DNA of 37,014 nt from Epsilonproteobacteria bacterium UBA6211 (GCA_002421845.1 DISL01000118.1:1-37014), one strand, 5' to 3'. Positions 17,348 through 26,455 are shown, counted from the stretch's first letter. Made by a program: numbers and translations. The notes: generated by a model not told the origin, from the letters alone.

Positions 17348-17979
17348 AATGTATCTCCTTCAAATAATGCTATATGTTTTTTTATATTTTCATAGTTTAC
17401 ATCTTCTACACTATCCACTATCATCACATTTGCACCACTTGCCCTTGCCGCTTTTATTCCATTTTCATTATCTTCAACTATAATACACTCTTTTGGAGCT
17501 AATCCCAATCTCTGTATAGCTTTATTATACATTTCAGGATCTGGCTTACCATTCAATACATCTTGGTTTGATATATAAAAATCAAAATATTGTTCTAAAG
17601 AAGCCTTTTGCATCATTATCTCTATGGTATTGCGTATAGAGTTTGAACAAACTGCCATATTGTATCCATCATTTTTTAGACGACTGAGAGCATATTCATG
17701 ATAAAATCTTGGTTTACACTCTGCATATACGATTTCCATAGTATATTGCTGTTTCATATCATTTATAAAACTATGAAGTCCCTTTGGAAGTCCTCTTTCA
17801 TGAGTAAGCATCTCTAGCTTTTTCTTTGTAGGAAGTCCATCATATGTTACAAGATGGTCATATCTACTTATTTCCATACCAAATATTTGGAGTGCACGAT
17901 TTAATGCCTCATAATGCCAACCTTTGGCTTCTATAAGCACACCATCCATATCAAATATTATTGCCTTAATTTTACCCAT
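17344..17979 (-). CDS. HAD-superfamily phosphatase / phosphoglucomutase-like
   Basis: A 211 aa HAD subfamily IA hydrolase. The nucleophile motif is IIFDMDGVLIE with D10 and D12; motif II is VCSNS near 110; GKPDPEMY and IVEDNENGIKAARASG are motifs III and IV. The helical cap of 60 or so residues fits the beta-phosphoglucomutase/GmhB-like and phosphoglycolate phosphatase group. It would remove or move a phosphate on a sugar or polyol phosphate. It sits between a GDPD-like gene and a nucleotidyltransferase, so a product of it is likely activated next. It could also serve as the missing bisphosphatase for the kinase at 11469, though they are far apart. Confidence 0.83.
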   Translation of the reverse strand: MGKIKAIIFDMDGVLIEAKGWHYEALNRALQIFGMEISRYDHLVTYDGLPTKKKLEMLTHERGLPKGLHSFINDMKQQYTMEIVYAECKPRFYHEYALSRLKNDGYNMAVCSNSIRNTIEIMMQKASLEQYFDFYISNQDVLNGKPDPEMYNKAIQRLGLAPKECIIVEDNENGIKAARASGANVMIVDSVEDVNYENIKKHIALFEGDTL

Positions 17980-17992
17980 TGTTGTCCTCCAT

Positions 17993-18634
17993 TTACATGA
18001 CTCTAGCTGAGAAAAACTCCATTGCCTGTTGAGGAAAATCTGTACAAAGCATTATATGATTTATTCCTAGCTCTTTTTCTATTTCTTTATAGTGTATCCA
18101 CTCTTTATTATATTCTCTTTTGTGTAAATCAGGAGAAACAATGCAAATTTGTTTGCCATTTTGAATATGTTTTGCTATCACTTCTTTAGTTATCCAATGA
18201 CCTTGAAACTCATCAAGCCACACGCCACAAGCTTCATTATAAAAAGATGGTACTATCTCATATTCACTTTCTCTTGTGAAAGTCCTAATATTATGTTTCA
18301 AATACTGAAGTCCGTCAGGAACTGACATATCAAATACAAAATAGTTCTTTATTTGATATTCTTCTAAAATATCTTTAAGTTTAGCTTGTAATCCATCTGC
18401 TTTGATATTAAGTGCTAGTGGCAATGTATTGTCATATTTATTATAAATCGCAAACATTTCCTTTACACTTATACAATTTTCATCTGCTATATCATGAGAA
18501 ATTACTAACTCACCATTAAAATCTCTTACATCTGTTTCTGTTCCAAAGCCTAAATAAAATGTCCGTTCAAATGCAACTTTTGTATTTTTTTCATTAACTG
18601 CTTTCCAATAACCTCGATGTGATATTATTACCAT
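17993..18634 (-). CDS. GDPD-like phosphodiesterase-family protein
   Basis: A 213 aa protein with the signature of glycerophosphodiester phosphodiesterases: ISHRGYW (H6, R7), ETDVRD (E33, D35) and VISHD (H47), the classical acid/base and metal residues. The rest of the barrel is short and diverged (family members are often 240-300 aa), and no signal peptide is present, so it acts in the cytoplasm. In a glycan locus it may act on a phosphodiester-linked precursor rather than on phospholipid breakdown products. It is 13 bp from the HAD gene and 8 bp from the next upstream gene. Confidence 0.78.
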   Translation of the reverse strand: MVIISHRGYWKAVNEKNTKVAFERTFYLGFGTETDVRDFNGELVISHDIADENCISVKEMFAIYNKYDNTLPLALNIKADGLQAKLKDILEEYQIKNYFVFDMSVPDGLQYLKHNIRTFTRESEYEIVPSFYNEACGVWLDEFQGHWITKEVIAKHIQNGKQICIVSPDLHKREYNKEWIHYKEIEKELGINHIMLCTDFPQQAMEFFSARVM

Positions 18635-18642
18635 ATATTCAT

Positions 18643-19419
18643 TTACCTAAAGAAATAAAACCATCTTAACAAATTCCAATCTCTACCTATTTCATAGTCA
18701 ATATATTGATACGATAAATTTTCCGACTTTATATGCTGTAAAATTGACCACGGTGAAGCATAAATATATTTATTCATATTATCATATAAAGTTGCTATTT
18801 TATCCATATTAGACGAATTAGAAAACAACCATAAGTCTTCCAATGCTTCATCATAATCTCGAATATAATTTTTATTATAAGTCATATAATAATCATAATG
18901 TACAAGTCTTCTTCTATGTGCAACATTGATATATCGCATATCAAATAATTTTAAATCTAAAGGCTTCAACAATGCAATATCAAATCTTGCAGATATTACA
19001 CAATCATATTCAATTCCACTGTTTATTTCAAATTGTTTTTTGAGGTTTAAACTTTGTTTTGTACTATACCATCTACTCATAGCAAATTTTGAAACATAGT
19101 ATAAATCTTTTAAGAAACCTTTCTTTTTTGCTCTTAGCATTCTCAATCCAAATTTTAAATGCTTTATCTGGCATAACATTAAATAGATTGGATTAAAGTT
19201 TTTTTGCTCCTCTATGATGTAAAGCTTAGGGTTATACAACTCTATCAATTTATCTTTAAACTCTGTTGACCAACTATGTATAAAAACATCAACATCATAT
19301 TTGTCTAGCAAATTCTTTTTATAATACTCGTATCCAATATCTGGAACTAACGGGTATCCTTTTCCATGTTGACCTTGGGCACTACCAACTATACCGAATA
19401 AACATAATGCCACCTTCAT
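18643..19419 (-). CDS. Glycosyltransferase-like protein of unknown family
   Basis: A 258 aa protein I recall as a type common in capsule and LPS loci but not by a firm name. The start MKVALCLFGIVG and DVFIHSWS form a nucleotide-sugar-like Rossmann beginning, and VISARFDIAL is a DxD-like acidic motif. There is a C-terminal aromatic-rich stretch (RWFYFFR). No membrane segment. It sits immediately after the FkbM-like gene and before the GDPD-like gene. A transferase for glycan assembly is inferred from motifs and context only. Confidence 0.5.
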   Translation of the reverse strand: MKVALCLFGIVGSAQGQHGKGYPLVPDIGYEYYKKNLLDKYDVDVFIHSWSTEFKDKLIELYNPKLYIIEEQKNFNPIYLMLCQIKHLKFGLRMLRAKKKGFLKDLYYVSKFAMSRWYSTKQSLNLKKQFEINSGIEYDCVISARFDIALLKPLDLKLFDMRYINVAHRRRLVHYDYYMTYNKNYIRDYDEALEDLWLFSNSSNMDKIATLYDNMNKYIYASPWSILQHIKSENLSYQYIDYEIGRDWNLLRWFYFFR

Positions 19420-19422
19420 ATC

Positions 19423-19995
19423 TCAAGCCACCGTGTATACATATAATTTTCTTCGTACTTGCGTATTATCAAAATTATATGCAATATCTTTAACTGTTAA
19501 TAGGGTATAACCATTTAACAACAATGATAATTGACGTACTCTTTCATCAAAGTTAAGTATATTGTGAACATAAAGATATATGTGTATTTTTTTTATCTTC
19601 TTAGTTTCTATAAATATTTTAGCACCTTCCAAACACTCTATCTCACCACAAGATATATCTAAATTCAATAAGTCTATACAATCTATTTGATGACATAAAG
19701 TATAAGTATCCAATGTTATACTATCAACATTTTTATCCAGTTGAGAATAATCATTTAACTTCTTTATACAATTATAAGCAGGGAAATAATTCAGAAAAAA
19801 TTGCACACTACCATCAATATTGGAACAAGCTTGATTATTTAATATAACATTATCTAGGTTTTTAACATTTATTGATAACTGAGTGAATATTGGTTTGTAT
19901 GGTTCAAAAGAATGAATAATACACGAAGATTTATATTTATTATACATTTCCATTAAATGAAACCCTGCAAAGCTACCAATATCAAATATTATCAT
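19423..19995 (-). CDS. FkbM-family methyltransferase
   Basis: A 190 aa methyltransferase of FkbM type. IIFDIGSFAGFHL is the SAM-binding loop, HSFEPYKPIFTQLSINVK is the typical FkbM acidic strand, and LLNLDISCGEIECLEGAKIF corresponds to the family motif iDxxKiDxEGxExxvLxGa. It lacks the N-terminal extension of longer members. It probably O-methylates a sugar. Three bases separate it from the upstream unknown gene. The two other methyltransferases of the window (4420, 13531) are of a different subfamily. Confidence 0.8.
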   Translation of the reverse strand: MIIFDIGSFAGFHLMEMYNKYKSSCIIHSFEPYKPIFTQLSINVKNLDNVILNNQACSNIDGSVQFFLNYFPAYNCIKKLNDYSQLDKNVDSITLDTYTLCHQIDCIDLLNLDISCGEIECLEGAKIFIETKKIKKIHIYLYVHNILNFDERVRQLSLLLNGYTLLTVKDIAYNFDNTQVRRKLYVYTVA

Positions 19996-19998
19996 TTA

Positions 19999-21003
19999 TT
20001 ACACCAATAATCTATCTAAATTGATTAACCTTTCTTTTACTTGTTTGTTCCCTAATGCTAAGTGAATTCGCTCAAAATAATATAAGTTATAAAGGCTTTC
20101 ACCATCATCCACCACTTTATGCTGTAATGAAATTTTGTAAAGATTATTATATATCAGTCTAATAACATTGTTGTTACAATTAATGACTTCATCTTCAACG
20201 AACTCAAATTGATTATAACTTGTAATATAAGGGTGACCACCAGAAGCATTATTATAAAGACCAACAGTTTTAGTTTTTAATACTTTAGAAAAATTAATAG
20301 TCAATACACTATTGTAAGAAAAGTTAGAAAGTTTTAAAAAATTTATCAATGAAAAATATTTCAATGATAAGTGATTTGGAAAAATGAATATTTCTATACT
20401 ACACATTAAATCTAAAATGTTTACCGCAGAGATTGGTATTATAATACCATCTAATATTCTACTTAAACTATCTTTTTGTTGTTGATTAAAATAAAAAGCT
20501 TTTATATATATCTCTGGGTAATTATCATTTAATTCTTTTATATATTCAATAAAATCATGGTCATTTAAATTGTCATCTATCGCCAAAAATCCAACACTAT
20601 TTTTACAATCAATCTCTATAATCTTATATTCATCTATAGGTTTACTCAAACTATTTAAAAACCTATATTCATTAAACTTCTCATCATCTTTGCAAATTGT
20701 GCTTATAGGTGAGTTTACAAGTTCTTCACCGCTATCACTACATCTAAAGCTTAATAAATGTCTTTTATCAAAATAAGTTTCCGGTAAGTCATATTCAAAT
20801 CCATGACCTTCAATATCATATATTTGAGATACTTTGTCTATAGTTTTGTCACAAACGATAGTATCGATTTTATTCCCATCAATAAATACGTCTATATTTT
20901 GTATTTCATCGTTTGAAACTTTTTTACAAAATCCTGTAAATGTAAGGTAATGGTCTATATGGACTGCACCGTAACTTTTTGCATCTCTTTTAGGGATAAT
21001 CAA
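19999..21003 (-). CDS. Protein of unknown function in glycan locus
   Basis: A 334 aa protein I do not recognise. It begins with TTG: the first codon reads ttg in the minus strand, with AGGAT seven bases before it, and no ATG occurs in the first 190 codons. The first 110 residues look strand-rich and may be a small beta domain; the rest has alternating hydrophobic strands and helices, with a distinctive NNASGGHPYITSYNQF near residue 260. The HPY segment and the acidic SIEIFIF strand recall nothing I can name. It starts after a 60 bp gap and heads the 13531-21003 block, with the FkbM gene three bases behind it. Confidence 0.6.
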   Translation of the reverse strand: MIIPKRDAKSYGAVHIDHYLTFTGFCKKVSNDEIQNIDVFIDGNKIDTIVCDKTIDKVSQIYDIEGHGFEYDLPETYFDKRHLLSFRCSDSGEELVNSPISTICKDDEKFNEYRFLNSLSKPIDEYKIIEIDCKNSVGFLAIDDNLNDHDFIEYIKELNDNYPEIYIKAFYFNQQQKDSLSRILDGIIIPISAVNILDLMCSIEIFIFPNHLSLKYFSLINFLKLSNFSYNSVLTINFSKVLKTKTVGLYNNASGGHPYITSYNQFEFVEDEVINCNNNVIRLIYNNLYKISLQHKVVDDGESLYNLYYFERIHLALGNKQVKERLINLDRLLV

Positions 21004-21063
21004 TTTAAAATCCTAATTATATATTTCATACTAGATTGTACATAATATAGTCTAAAAATCATC

Positions 21064-21762
21064 TTAACCATTTCTTAAACTTTCATTGCATAGAAATTCT
21101 GCAAATTTAAAATCAAGCTCATCATCTATATCAACGCTATGCTTTTTATCCATAATATAAGCATAGACTTTTTCCTTGAGAAAGAAAGTTTTTTGTGTCA
21201 TCAACACATCTTTTTCACAAATATAAATTGCTCCGTTTAGCCTATAAAACTTAGGTAAATCTTGACTTCTTTTACCTGTAGCTACGCTTGGAAGGAAATT
21301 TGACATATCTAAATCATTGGGTAAAGTATTACTCCACAGCGGACTATGTTCTGCTTCACAAACGGACACTACAGAGTGAGCTTTTTTGTCAAACAAATAC
21401 TCTATAGCCTCGTCTATATGGTTACTTTGCCGTAGAGGAGATGTAGGTTGAATCATTACCACATAGTCAAATTTATCATTATGAGATACGGCATGACTCA
21501 ATGCATCAAAACTAGGTGACGTATCACCTGATAATTCAGGTGGCCTTATGATAGTATCTGCACCGCAGTGTTTTGATATTTGAAGTATCTCTTCATCATC
21601 GCTAGATACCAAAACTTTATCAATATATTTGCTATTCAAACAAGCCTCAATACTCCAAGATATAAGAGGTTTGCCGCAAAAATCAAGGACATTCTTTCTA
21701 GGAAGCCTTTTGCTCCCTCCACGTGCAAGAATAACCGCCAAAAAACTTTTATGTCTATACAT
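21064..21762 (-). CDS. ptmB: CMP-legionaminic acid synthetase
   Basis: A 232 aa acylneuraminate cytidylyltransferase, LegF/PtmB type. VILARGGSKRLPRKN (residues 10-24) is the CTP loop, VLVSSDDEEIL the next strand, and QPTSPLRQSNH the catalytic-site motif; VDIDDELDF is the C-terminal conserved acidic site. It activates legionaminic acid with CTP for transfer. It follows ptmE directly, with an eight-base overlap, and no separate ribosome site is clear, so it is probably coupled. It ends the legionaminic acid set; the second synthetase is at 8895. Confidence 0.9.
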   Translation of the reverse strand: MYRHKSFLAVILARGGSKRLPRKNVLDFCGKPLISWSIEACLNSKYIDKVLVSSDDEEILQISKHCGADTIIRPPELSGDTSPSFDALSHAVSHNDKFDYVVMIQPTSPLRQSNHIDEAIEYLFDKKAHSVVSVCEAEHSPLWSNTLPNDLDMSNFLPSVATGKRSQDLPKFYRLNGAIYICEKDVLMTQKTFFLKEKVYAYIMDKKHSVDIDDELDFKFAEFLCNESLRNG

Positions 21763-22807
21763 TTATCAATCTACTATAATCTAAATTTGCTTTATCATAA
21801 TCATCGATTCTTCCAATATCAATCCAATAATCATATACGGGAAATGATTTAACTATTTTGTGATTTTTGATAAGTAGTTCAAATAATGTAGGCATGTCAA
21901 AGTATTTATTTTTAGGTATTTGTTCCAATATATTAGGAGATAGCATATATATACCTGCACTAATAAAAGATTTATATGACGGCTTTTCTTCGATAGATAA
22001 TATATCATCGTTTTTTATATTTACTACTCCATAAGGCACTTGAAAAGTATATTCCCTCACACACATAGTAGCATCGGAATTTGCATAGGTATGATAGTCT
22101 CTTAATAATTCAAAATTAACATTTGTTAGCAAATCACCGTTCATAACAAAAAAAGGCTCTTTTGGATACTCTTTTAATAAACTTAAAGCACCTGCAGTCC
22201 CCATCCTATCTTCTTCAAATATATACTCTATATTTACACCAAATGAGCTACCGTCACCGAAATACTCTTTTATAATATCTGATTTATAGTTAACACATAA
22301 AATAAAATTAATAAATCCATATTCAGCAAACTTTTCAACGATAGTTTGTAAAATCGGCTTATTCCCGACTTTTAACATCGGCTTTGGCATCTCTTCGGTG
22401 AGTGGTCTAAGCCGTGTCCCAAGTCCTCCCACCATCAAGATTACTTTATTTTGTTTTATAGACGGTTTTACTAATTCTTCAATCCTTTTTATCCCTATAA
22501 CTCTATTTTCAGAATCTACGATAGGCATTTGAAGTAGTTTTTTAGCGATAGCTTTTTTTAGAATTTCTTCTTTTGTATCGTTTATATTTGCAACGGTCGG
22601 TGTTCTAAAAATAATAGTTTCTATCGAACTATCAAGGGACAATCCTTTTAATAAACCCCTTCTAATGTCACCATCCGTCACAGTTCCGATTAGTTTATCA
22701 TCATCATCTACGACAATAGCAATTTGCATAGAACCCTTATCGATTATTGATAGAGCCTCTTTAATAGTCGATGTATTACTTAGTTTTATATCACTCAATA
22801 ACTTCAT
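21755..22807 (-). CDS. ptmE: CBS-domain sugar nucleotidyltransferase PtmE
   Basis: A 350 aa protein. Residues 1-115 are a CBS pair (IAIVVDDDDKLIGTVTDGDIRRG, then LQMPIVDSENRVIGI), and residues 118-345 are a nucleotidyltransferase (MVGGLGTRLRPLTEEMPKP, VMNGDLL, DYWIDIGRIDDY). This is the architecture of C. jejuni PtmE (Cj1329), the glucosamine-1-phosphate guanylyltransferase that starts the GDP route to legionaminic acid. Between legG and ptmB, as in C. jejuni, where PtmF and the mutase also contribute; neither is in the window. AGGA lies seven bases before the start, and its beginning overlaps the end of legG. The CBS pair may control the enzyme through nucleotide levels. Confidence 0.92.
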   Translation of the reverse strand: MKLLSDIKLSNTSTIKEALSIIDKGSMQIAIVVDDDDKLIGTVTDGDIRRGLLKGLSLDSSIETIIFRTPTVANINDTKEEILKKAIAKKLLQMPIVDSENRVIGIKRIEELVKPSIKQNKVILMVGGLGTRLRPLTEEMPKPMLKVGNKPILQTIVEKFAEYGFINFILCVNYKSDIIKEYFGDGSSFGVNIEYIFEEDRMGTAGALSLLKEYPKEPFFVMNGDLLTNVNFELLRDYHTYANSDATMCVREYTFQVPYGVVNIKNDDILSIEEKPSYKSFISAGIYMLSPNILEQIPKNKYFDMPTLFELLIKNHKIVKSFPVYDYWIDIGRIDDYDKANLDYSRLINV

Positions 22808-23969
22808 TTACAAATCCTATATCATAAAATTTTTTCTTCAGTATATTCTCAAAATTTGTAGATTTAATAATTCTTAATATTTTCTTACTTACGTCACCGT
22901 CTCCATAGGGATTTTGAATACTATTTAAGTTTTTTTGGAATTCATTGCTATAAAGTATTTGCAAAGCTTTACCGATACTCTCTTGAGTAGGTTCACAATC
23001 AACAATGCTTGGCACTCGTATTCTACCTTTTTGTCTATCTCCTATATTAATAGTACCTATACCAAAGCTTGGAGCTTCAGCTATACCGCTAGAACTATTC
23101 CCTACTACGGCATCAACATATTGTAACGCACTTAAATACCTTAATTGTCCCATAGATTCAAAACAAATACTTTTTGATGAATTTTTTTGTACATACTCTT
23201 CACACATTTGATTTATGATTCTTCCATCGGTATCGCTATTTGATTTTGTAAATATTATATTAGTGTCTTTTAGTTCATCAAGTGCGTTTAAAATTGCTTG
23301 AAATTGTTGTTTTGCTGTAGCTTTTTCCAAGGTTACAGGATGATAGGTAACCAAAAGATTTTTTTTGTTTAGTTTGAAGTTGATAGCTTTTTCAAAATCA
23401 CTTTTACTAAGTAGTTCTAATCTTTTTATATTTTCTATGCCAAGACTCCCTACGTTAAAAACCTTATCTGGAGATTCTCCTAGCTGTATTACCCTATGTC
23501 GATACTCTTGTGTAGTCGTAAAGTGCAAGTGAGCCATTTTTGTAATACTATGTCTTATAGATTCATCAAAAGCACCCTCGGTAGTCTCTCCACCGGCAAT
23601 ATGCACTATGGGTATTTGAGCTATCATTGCCATACTAACGGCAGAAAATATTTCATATCTATCGCCAAGTACAACAATCATATCAGGCTTTAGTTCTTCA
23701 TAACTTTCAGCAAATGATATATTTGCAAGTCCCATTGATTTGGATATTCCAACAGGAGTATCAGATGATAGAAGAATCTCTATTTTTTTTGATATTTTAA
23801 ATTCTTCTTCAATTAATTTATATGTTAGCCCAAATTCAGGACTTAGATGCATACCTGTTACGATAAGTTGTAGCTCAAAATAATCATCAGAGACTATCTC
23901 TTTAAGTAACCAATAAAGAAGTCCATATTCAGCACGAGAACCGGTGATTACACAAATTTTAACTGCCAT
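22791..23969 (-). CDS. legG: Hydrolysing NDP-sugar 2-epimerase LegG
   Basis: A 392 aa NeuC-type enzyme. VITGSRAEYGLLYWL at the start, IAGGETTEGAFDESIRHS in the middle and VGNSSSGIAEAPSFG late are the active-site segments of hydrolysing UDP/GDP-GlcNAc-type 2-epimerases. In the legionaminic route it releases 2,4-diacetamido-2,4,6-trideoxymannose from the NDP-bound bacillosamine derivative. The length matches the family (about 380 aa). A 68 bp gap upstream holds a candidate promoter, so legG-ptmE-ptmB may have some transcription of their own. Confidence 0.92.
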   Translation of the reverse strand: MAVKICVITGSRAEYGLLYWLLKEIVSDDYFELQLIVTGMHLSPEFGLTYKLIEEEFKISKKIEILLSSDTPVGISKSMGLANISFAESYEELKPDMIVVLGDRYEIFSAVSMAMIAQIPIVHIAGGETTEGAFDESIRHSITKMAHLHFTTTQEYRHRVIQLGESPDKVFNVGSLGIENIKRLELLSKSDFEKAINFKLNKKNLLVTYHPVTLEKATAKQQFQAILNALDELKDTNIIFTKSNSDTDGRIINQMCEEYVQKNSSKSICFESMGQLRYLSALQYVDAVVGNSSSGIAEAPSFGIGTINIGDRQKGRIRVPSIVDCEPTQESIGKALQILYSNEFQKNLNSIQNPYGDGDVSKKILRIIKSTNFENILKKKFYDIGFVNEVIE

Positions 23970-23998
23970 ATTCCCTCTTTATCAATTTATAGTTTTCA

Positions 23999-24004
23999 AT
24001 TATA
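23999..24004 (-). promoter_or_regulatory. Candidate -10 box upstream of legG
   Basis: The 68 bp gap between legC and legG holds TATAAT (minus strand, in GGGTATAATTG) about 30 bases before the legG ATG, in A/T-rich DNA. It may add an internal start for legG-ptmE-ptmB. No -35 box is obvious. Confidence 0.4.
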
Positions 24005-24037
24005 CCCTAAGTATAATAAATATTTTAACTCCTTATT

Positions 24038-25177
24038 TTATATGATTACACTACTTGGAATATTTACTACCCTTTGTTCAAGATATTTGGCATTGTCCAA
24101 AGATGTTTTTTGGCAGTTTTTATACATATTCAACTCACTCATAAGCCTCCAAATAGGTCTTGTCATAACTCCATTGGTATTTGTAAATTCCAAAAATTCA
24201 TCTCTTTTTATAGAATCAGGAAGTAAAATTGCTTGAAGCCAATAATTAGATTTTGCATTTTTAGGTTCTTTTATAAGTGTAATCCCATTTTCTTTTGAGA
24301 AAAACTCATCATAAATCTTTGCCAGACTTCTTTTTTTATCAATAAAAGTATCCAACTGTTCCAACTGTGCAACAAGCAAAGCAGCATTTATATTTGGAAG
24401 CCTATAATTATAGCCCACCTCATCATGAACATACTCGTAAGGGTGTGGTATTTTAGCAGTTGTTGTAATATGTTTTGCTTTTTTTGCTATATTCTCATCA
24501 TCTGTCACTATTACCCCACCTCCACCGCTTGTGATAATTTTATTGCCGTTAAAACTAAATACGCCTATTTTTCCAAAAGTACCTGTGTGTTTTCCATTGA
24601 AATGGCTACCCACCGATTCTGCACTATCCTCAACTAAGACAATATGCCATTTCTCGCATAGCCGTTGTATTTCATCTATTTTACAAGGATGCCCAAAAGT
24701 ATGCATAGGTACACAAGCTTTGATTATTTTATTTGTGGTTTTATTAATACATTGATTGTTTTTGATTTCACAATTTTCTTCTAGGAATTTTTGCATCGAA
24801 AGTGGACTAAGCCCCATGGTATCCAAATCAACATCCACAAAAATAGGTTTTGCCCCACAATAACTTATAGCATTTACCGTTGCAACAAAAGTCAGAGGTT
24901 GGGTGATAACCTCATCACCGTTTTTCACATCCGATAAAAGTAACGATATGTGAAGTGCTGCCGTTCCATTTACAGTGGCTATAGCATATTTGCTCCCTAC
25001 ATATTTGGCAAATTCTCTTTCAAAGGTATCCACATATTTACCTACACTTGATACAAATGTACTATCTATACAATCATTAAGATATTTTTTCTCATTACCG
25101 ATAAATTTCGGTTCGTGTAAAGGGATAAATTCATCTGTTTTAAAAATTTGTTTTATAAAATCAATTATTTTCTGCAT
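24038..25177 (-). CDS. legC: Aminotransferase LegC
   Basis: A 379 aa DegT/DnrJ/EryC1 aminotransferase. The PLP lysine lies in FNGNKIITSGGGGVIV; ATVNGTAALHISLL and VEDSAESVGSHFNGKHTGTFG are the cofactor pocket; GYNYRLPNINAALLVAQLEQL is the usual dimer motif. It aminates C4 of the 4-keto sugar produced by the dehydratase, using glutamate as donor. Its start shares the A of TAATG with the stop of the dehydratase gene, so the two are coupled. The C-terminus ends abruptly in NIPSSVII, which is normal for the family. Confidence 0.92.
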   Translation of the reverse strand: MQKIIDFIKQIFKTDEFIPLHEPKFIGNEKKYLNDCIDSTFVSSVGKYVDTFEREFAKYVGSKYAIATVNGTAALHISLLLSDVKNGDEVITQPLTFVATVNAISYCGAKPIFVDVDLDTMGLSPLSMQKFLEENCEIKNNQCINKTTNKIIKACVPMHTFGHPCKIDEIQRLCEKWHIVLVEDSAESVGSHFNGKHTGTFGKIGVFSFNGNKIITSGGGGVIVTDDENIAKKAKHITTTAKIPHPYEYVHDEVGYNYRLPNINAALLVAQLEQLDTFIDKKRSLAKIYDEFFSKENGITLIKEPKNAKSNYWLQAILLPDSIKRDEFLEFTNTNGVMTRPIWRLMSELNMYKNCQKTSLDNAKYLEQRVVNIPSSVII

Positions 25178-26436
25178 TACATCTTCCCATCAAGATATTT
25201 GCCTGTCTCTTTATGCCCAAAATCAGGAATCATTAAAAAGAATTCTTTAACAATATCATCTTTTGTCCATGATAGATTTGATTTAAAATCTTTAATAGTT
25301 TTTTCAAAATGATTTAATTTTTCTTCATCAAATAAAGCTTCATTTTTTATAATTCCAAGGTTCACAAATCTATCCATATCCAATGTCTCTTTATCGGTAA
25401 AAAACTCTTCAAAATCTTTTTCACCTGTTGTATCACTAGCTGTAAATAAACACGGCCATTTTTTAGGATTTAGGATTTGGGATTTGGGATTTTGGATTTT
25501 TTCTTTACTATCCTCTATATCCCACATCCCATATCCCACTTCGCATTTAGCGAAGAATTCTCTAGCTTCATCTTCGTTTTCACACAAATATGGTTCATAA
25601 CCTTTATCATGTAAATACTTGACTGCAATATCGGCAAATGTAATCAAGTGTAACTCCTCGCTAAGCTTCGGAAAAAATATATCTCTATTTTCACCGAATA
25701 TACAGCTCATAAGACATAATTCACCGCTTTCTTGCGGTGTGACAAAATATCTTTTAATATCACTCGGAGCGACTATCGGTTGTTGTTTTTCAAGTCTTTG
25801 ATTAAAGCCATGGAGAAGTGAACCGTCACTAAAAGCTACATTAGCAAATCTAGCCATCGATACATCTATTTGCTTAGATCTTCGCATGACAAACATCTCC
25901 ATAATCCTTTTACTAGCCCCCATCATATTGACAGGGTTTGCTGCTTTATCTGTACTTACACAAAAATATTTTTTAGTACCATTGTCGATAGATTGTTGCA
26001 ATGTCTTATCCGTATTTAAGATATTAGTATCAATCATTCTCATCAATGTAAAAGGGTCTTTTTCGCTTCGTACATGTTTTAGAGCTGATAAGTTAAGCAC
26101 ATAATCATATTTACCGTCAGCTTTTATAAAAGCATCATATTCTACACTTCCAACATCAATAGCAAAGGTAGCAAAATCTCCATCAATATATCCAAAACTA
26201 CTTCTTATATCTCGAACAAGCTCTACCATATTATTTTCGGATATATCTACTACATGCAATTTTTTCGGGTTTCTTTTAAATATCTCTTTTGTTACTGCTT
26301 GACCTATACTTCCAGCACCTCCTATAACCAAAAAAGAGGAATTACCAACAATATTTCTAAGGTCACTTTCATATTTTGAAATATCACGTTCTAGTAAATG
26401 GTTACTTCGACCTAAAAGTTTTAAAATTTTATCCAT
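25177..26436 (-). CDS. legB: NDP-sugar 4,6-dehydratase (LegB role, CapD/FlaA1 type)
   Basis: A 419 aa extended SDR of the Polysacc_synt_2 group. The NAD loop is VIGGAGSIGQAV (residues 37-48), LNLSALKHVRSEKDP follows at 115-128, STDKAANPVNMMGASKR at 161-177 is the active site, and the C-terminal FTASDTTGEKDFEEF matches soluble CapD-like proteins. It makes the 4-keto-6-deoxy sugar for LegC. It is a soluble form without the membrane helices of PglF. Residues about 299-327 are an insertion encoded by heptamer repeats (25466-25500 and 25519-25539) that keep the frame; this is odd for the family. Named by position; the true donor nucleotide (GDP or UDP) is not proven. Confidence 0.88.
   Translation of the reverse strand: MDKILKLLGRSNHLLERDISKYESDLRNIVGNSSFLVIGGAGSIGQAVTKEIFKRNPKKLHVVDISENNMVELVRDIRSSFGYIDGDFATFAIDVGSVEYDAFIKADGKYDYVLNLSALKHVRSEKDPFTLMRMIDTNILNTDKTLQQSIDNGTKKYFCVSTDKAANPVNMMGASKRIMEMFVMRRSKQIDVSMARFANVAFSDGSLLHGFNQRLEKQQPIVAPSDIKRYFVTPQESGELCLMSCIFGENRDIFFPKLSEELHLITFADIAVKYLHDKGYEPYLCENEDEAREFFAKCEVGYGMWDIEDSKEKIQNPKSQILNPKKWPCLFTASDTTGEKDFEEFFTDKETLDMDRFVNLGIIKNEALFDEEKLNHFEKTIKDFKSNLSWTKDDIVKEFFLMIPDFGHKETGKYLDGKM
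25466..25500. repeat. Five heptamer repeats GGATTTN inside legB
   Basis: Plus strand: GGATTTA, GGATTTG, GGATTTG, GGATTTT, GGATTTT in direct tandem, within the legB coding region. They encode KIQNPKSQILNPK on the minus strand. A unit gain or loss changes length by seven bases and shifts the frame. Confidence 0.85.
25519..25539. repeat. Three heptamer repeats ATCCCAY inside legB
   Basis: ATCCCAC, ATCCCAT, ATCCCAC in tandem on the plus strand. The stretch 25526-25538 pairs with 25478-25490 of the first array (12 of 13 bases), making an inverted repeat across a 35-base spacer. Confidence 0.8.
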
Positions 26437-26455
26437 TTCGTATCTTTACCTATTT

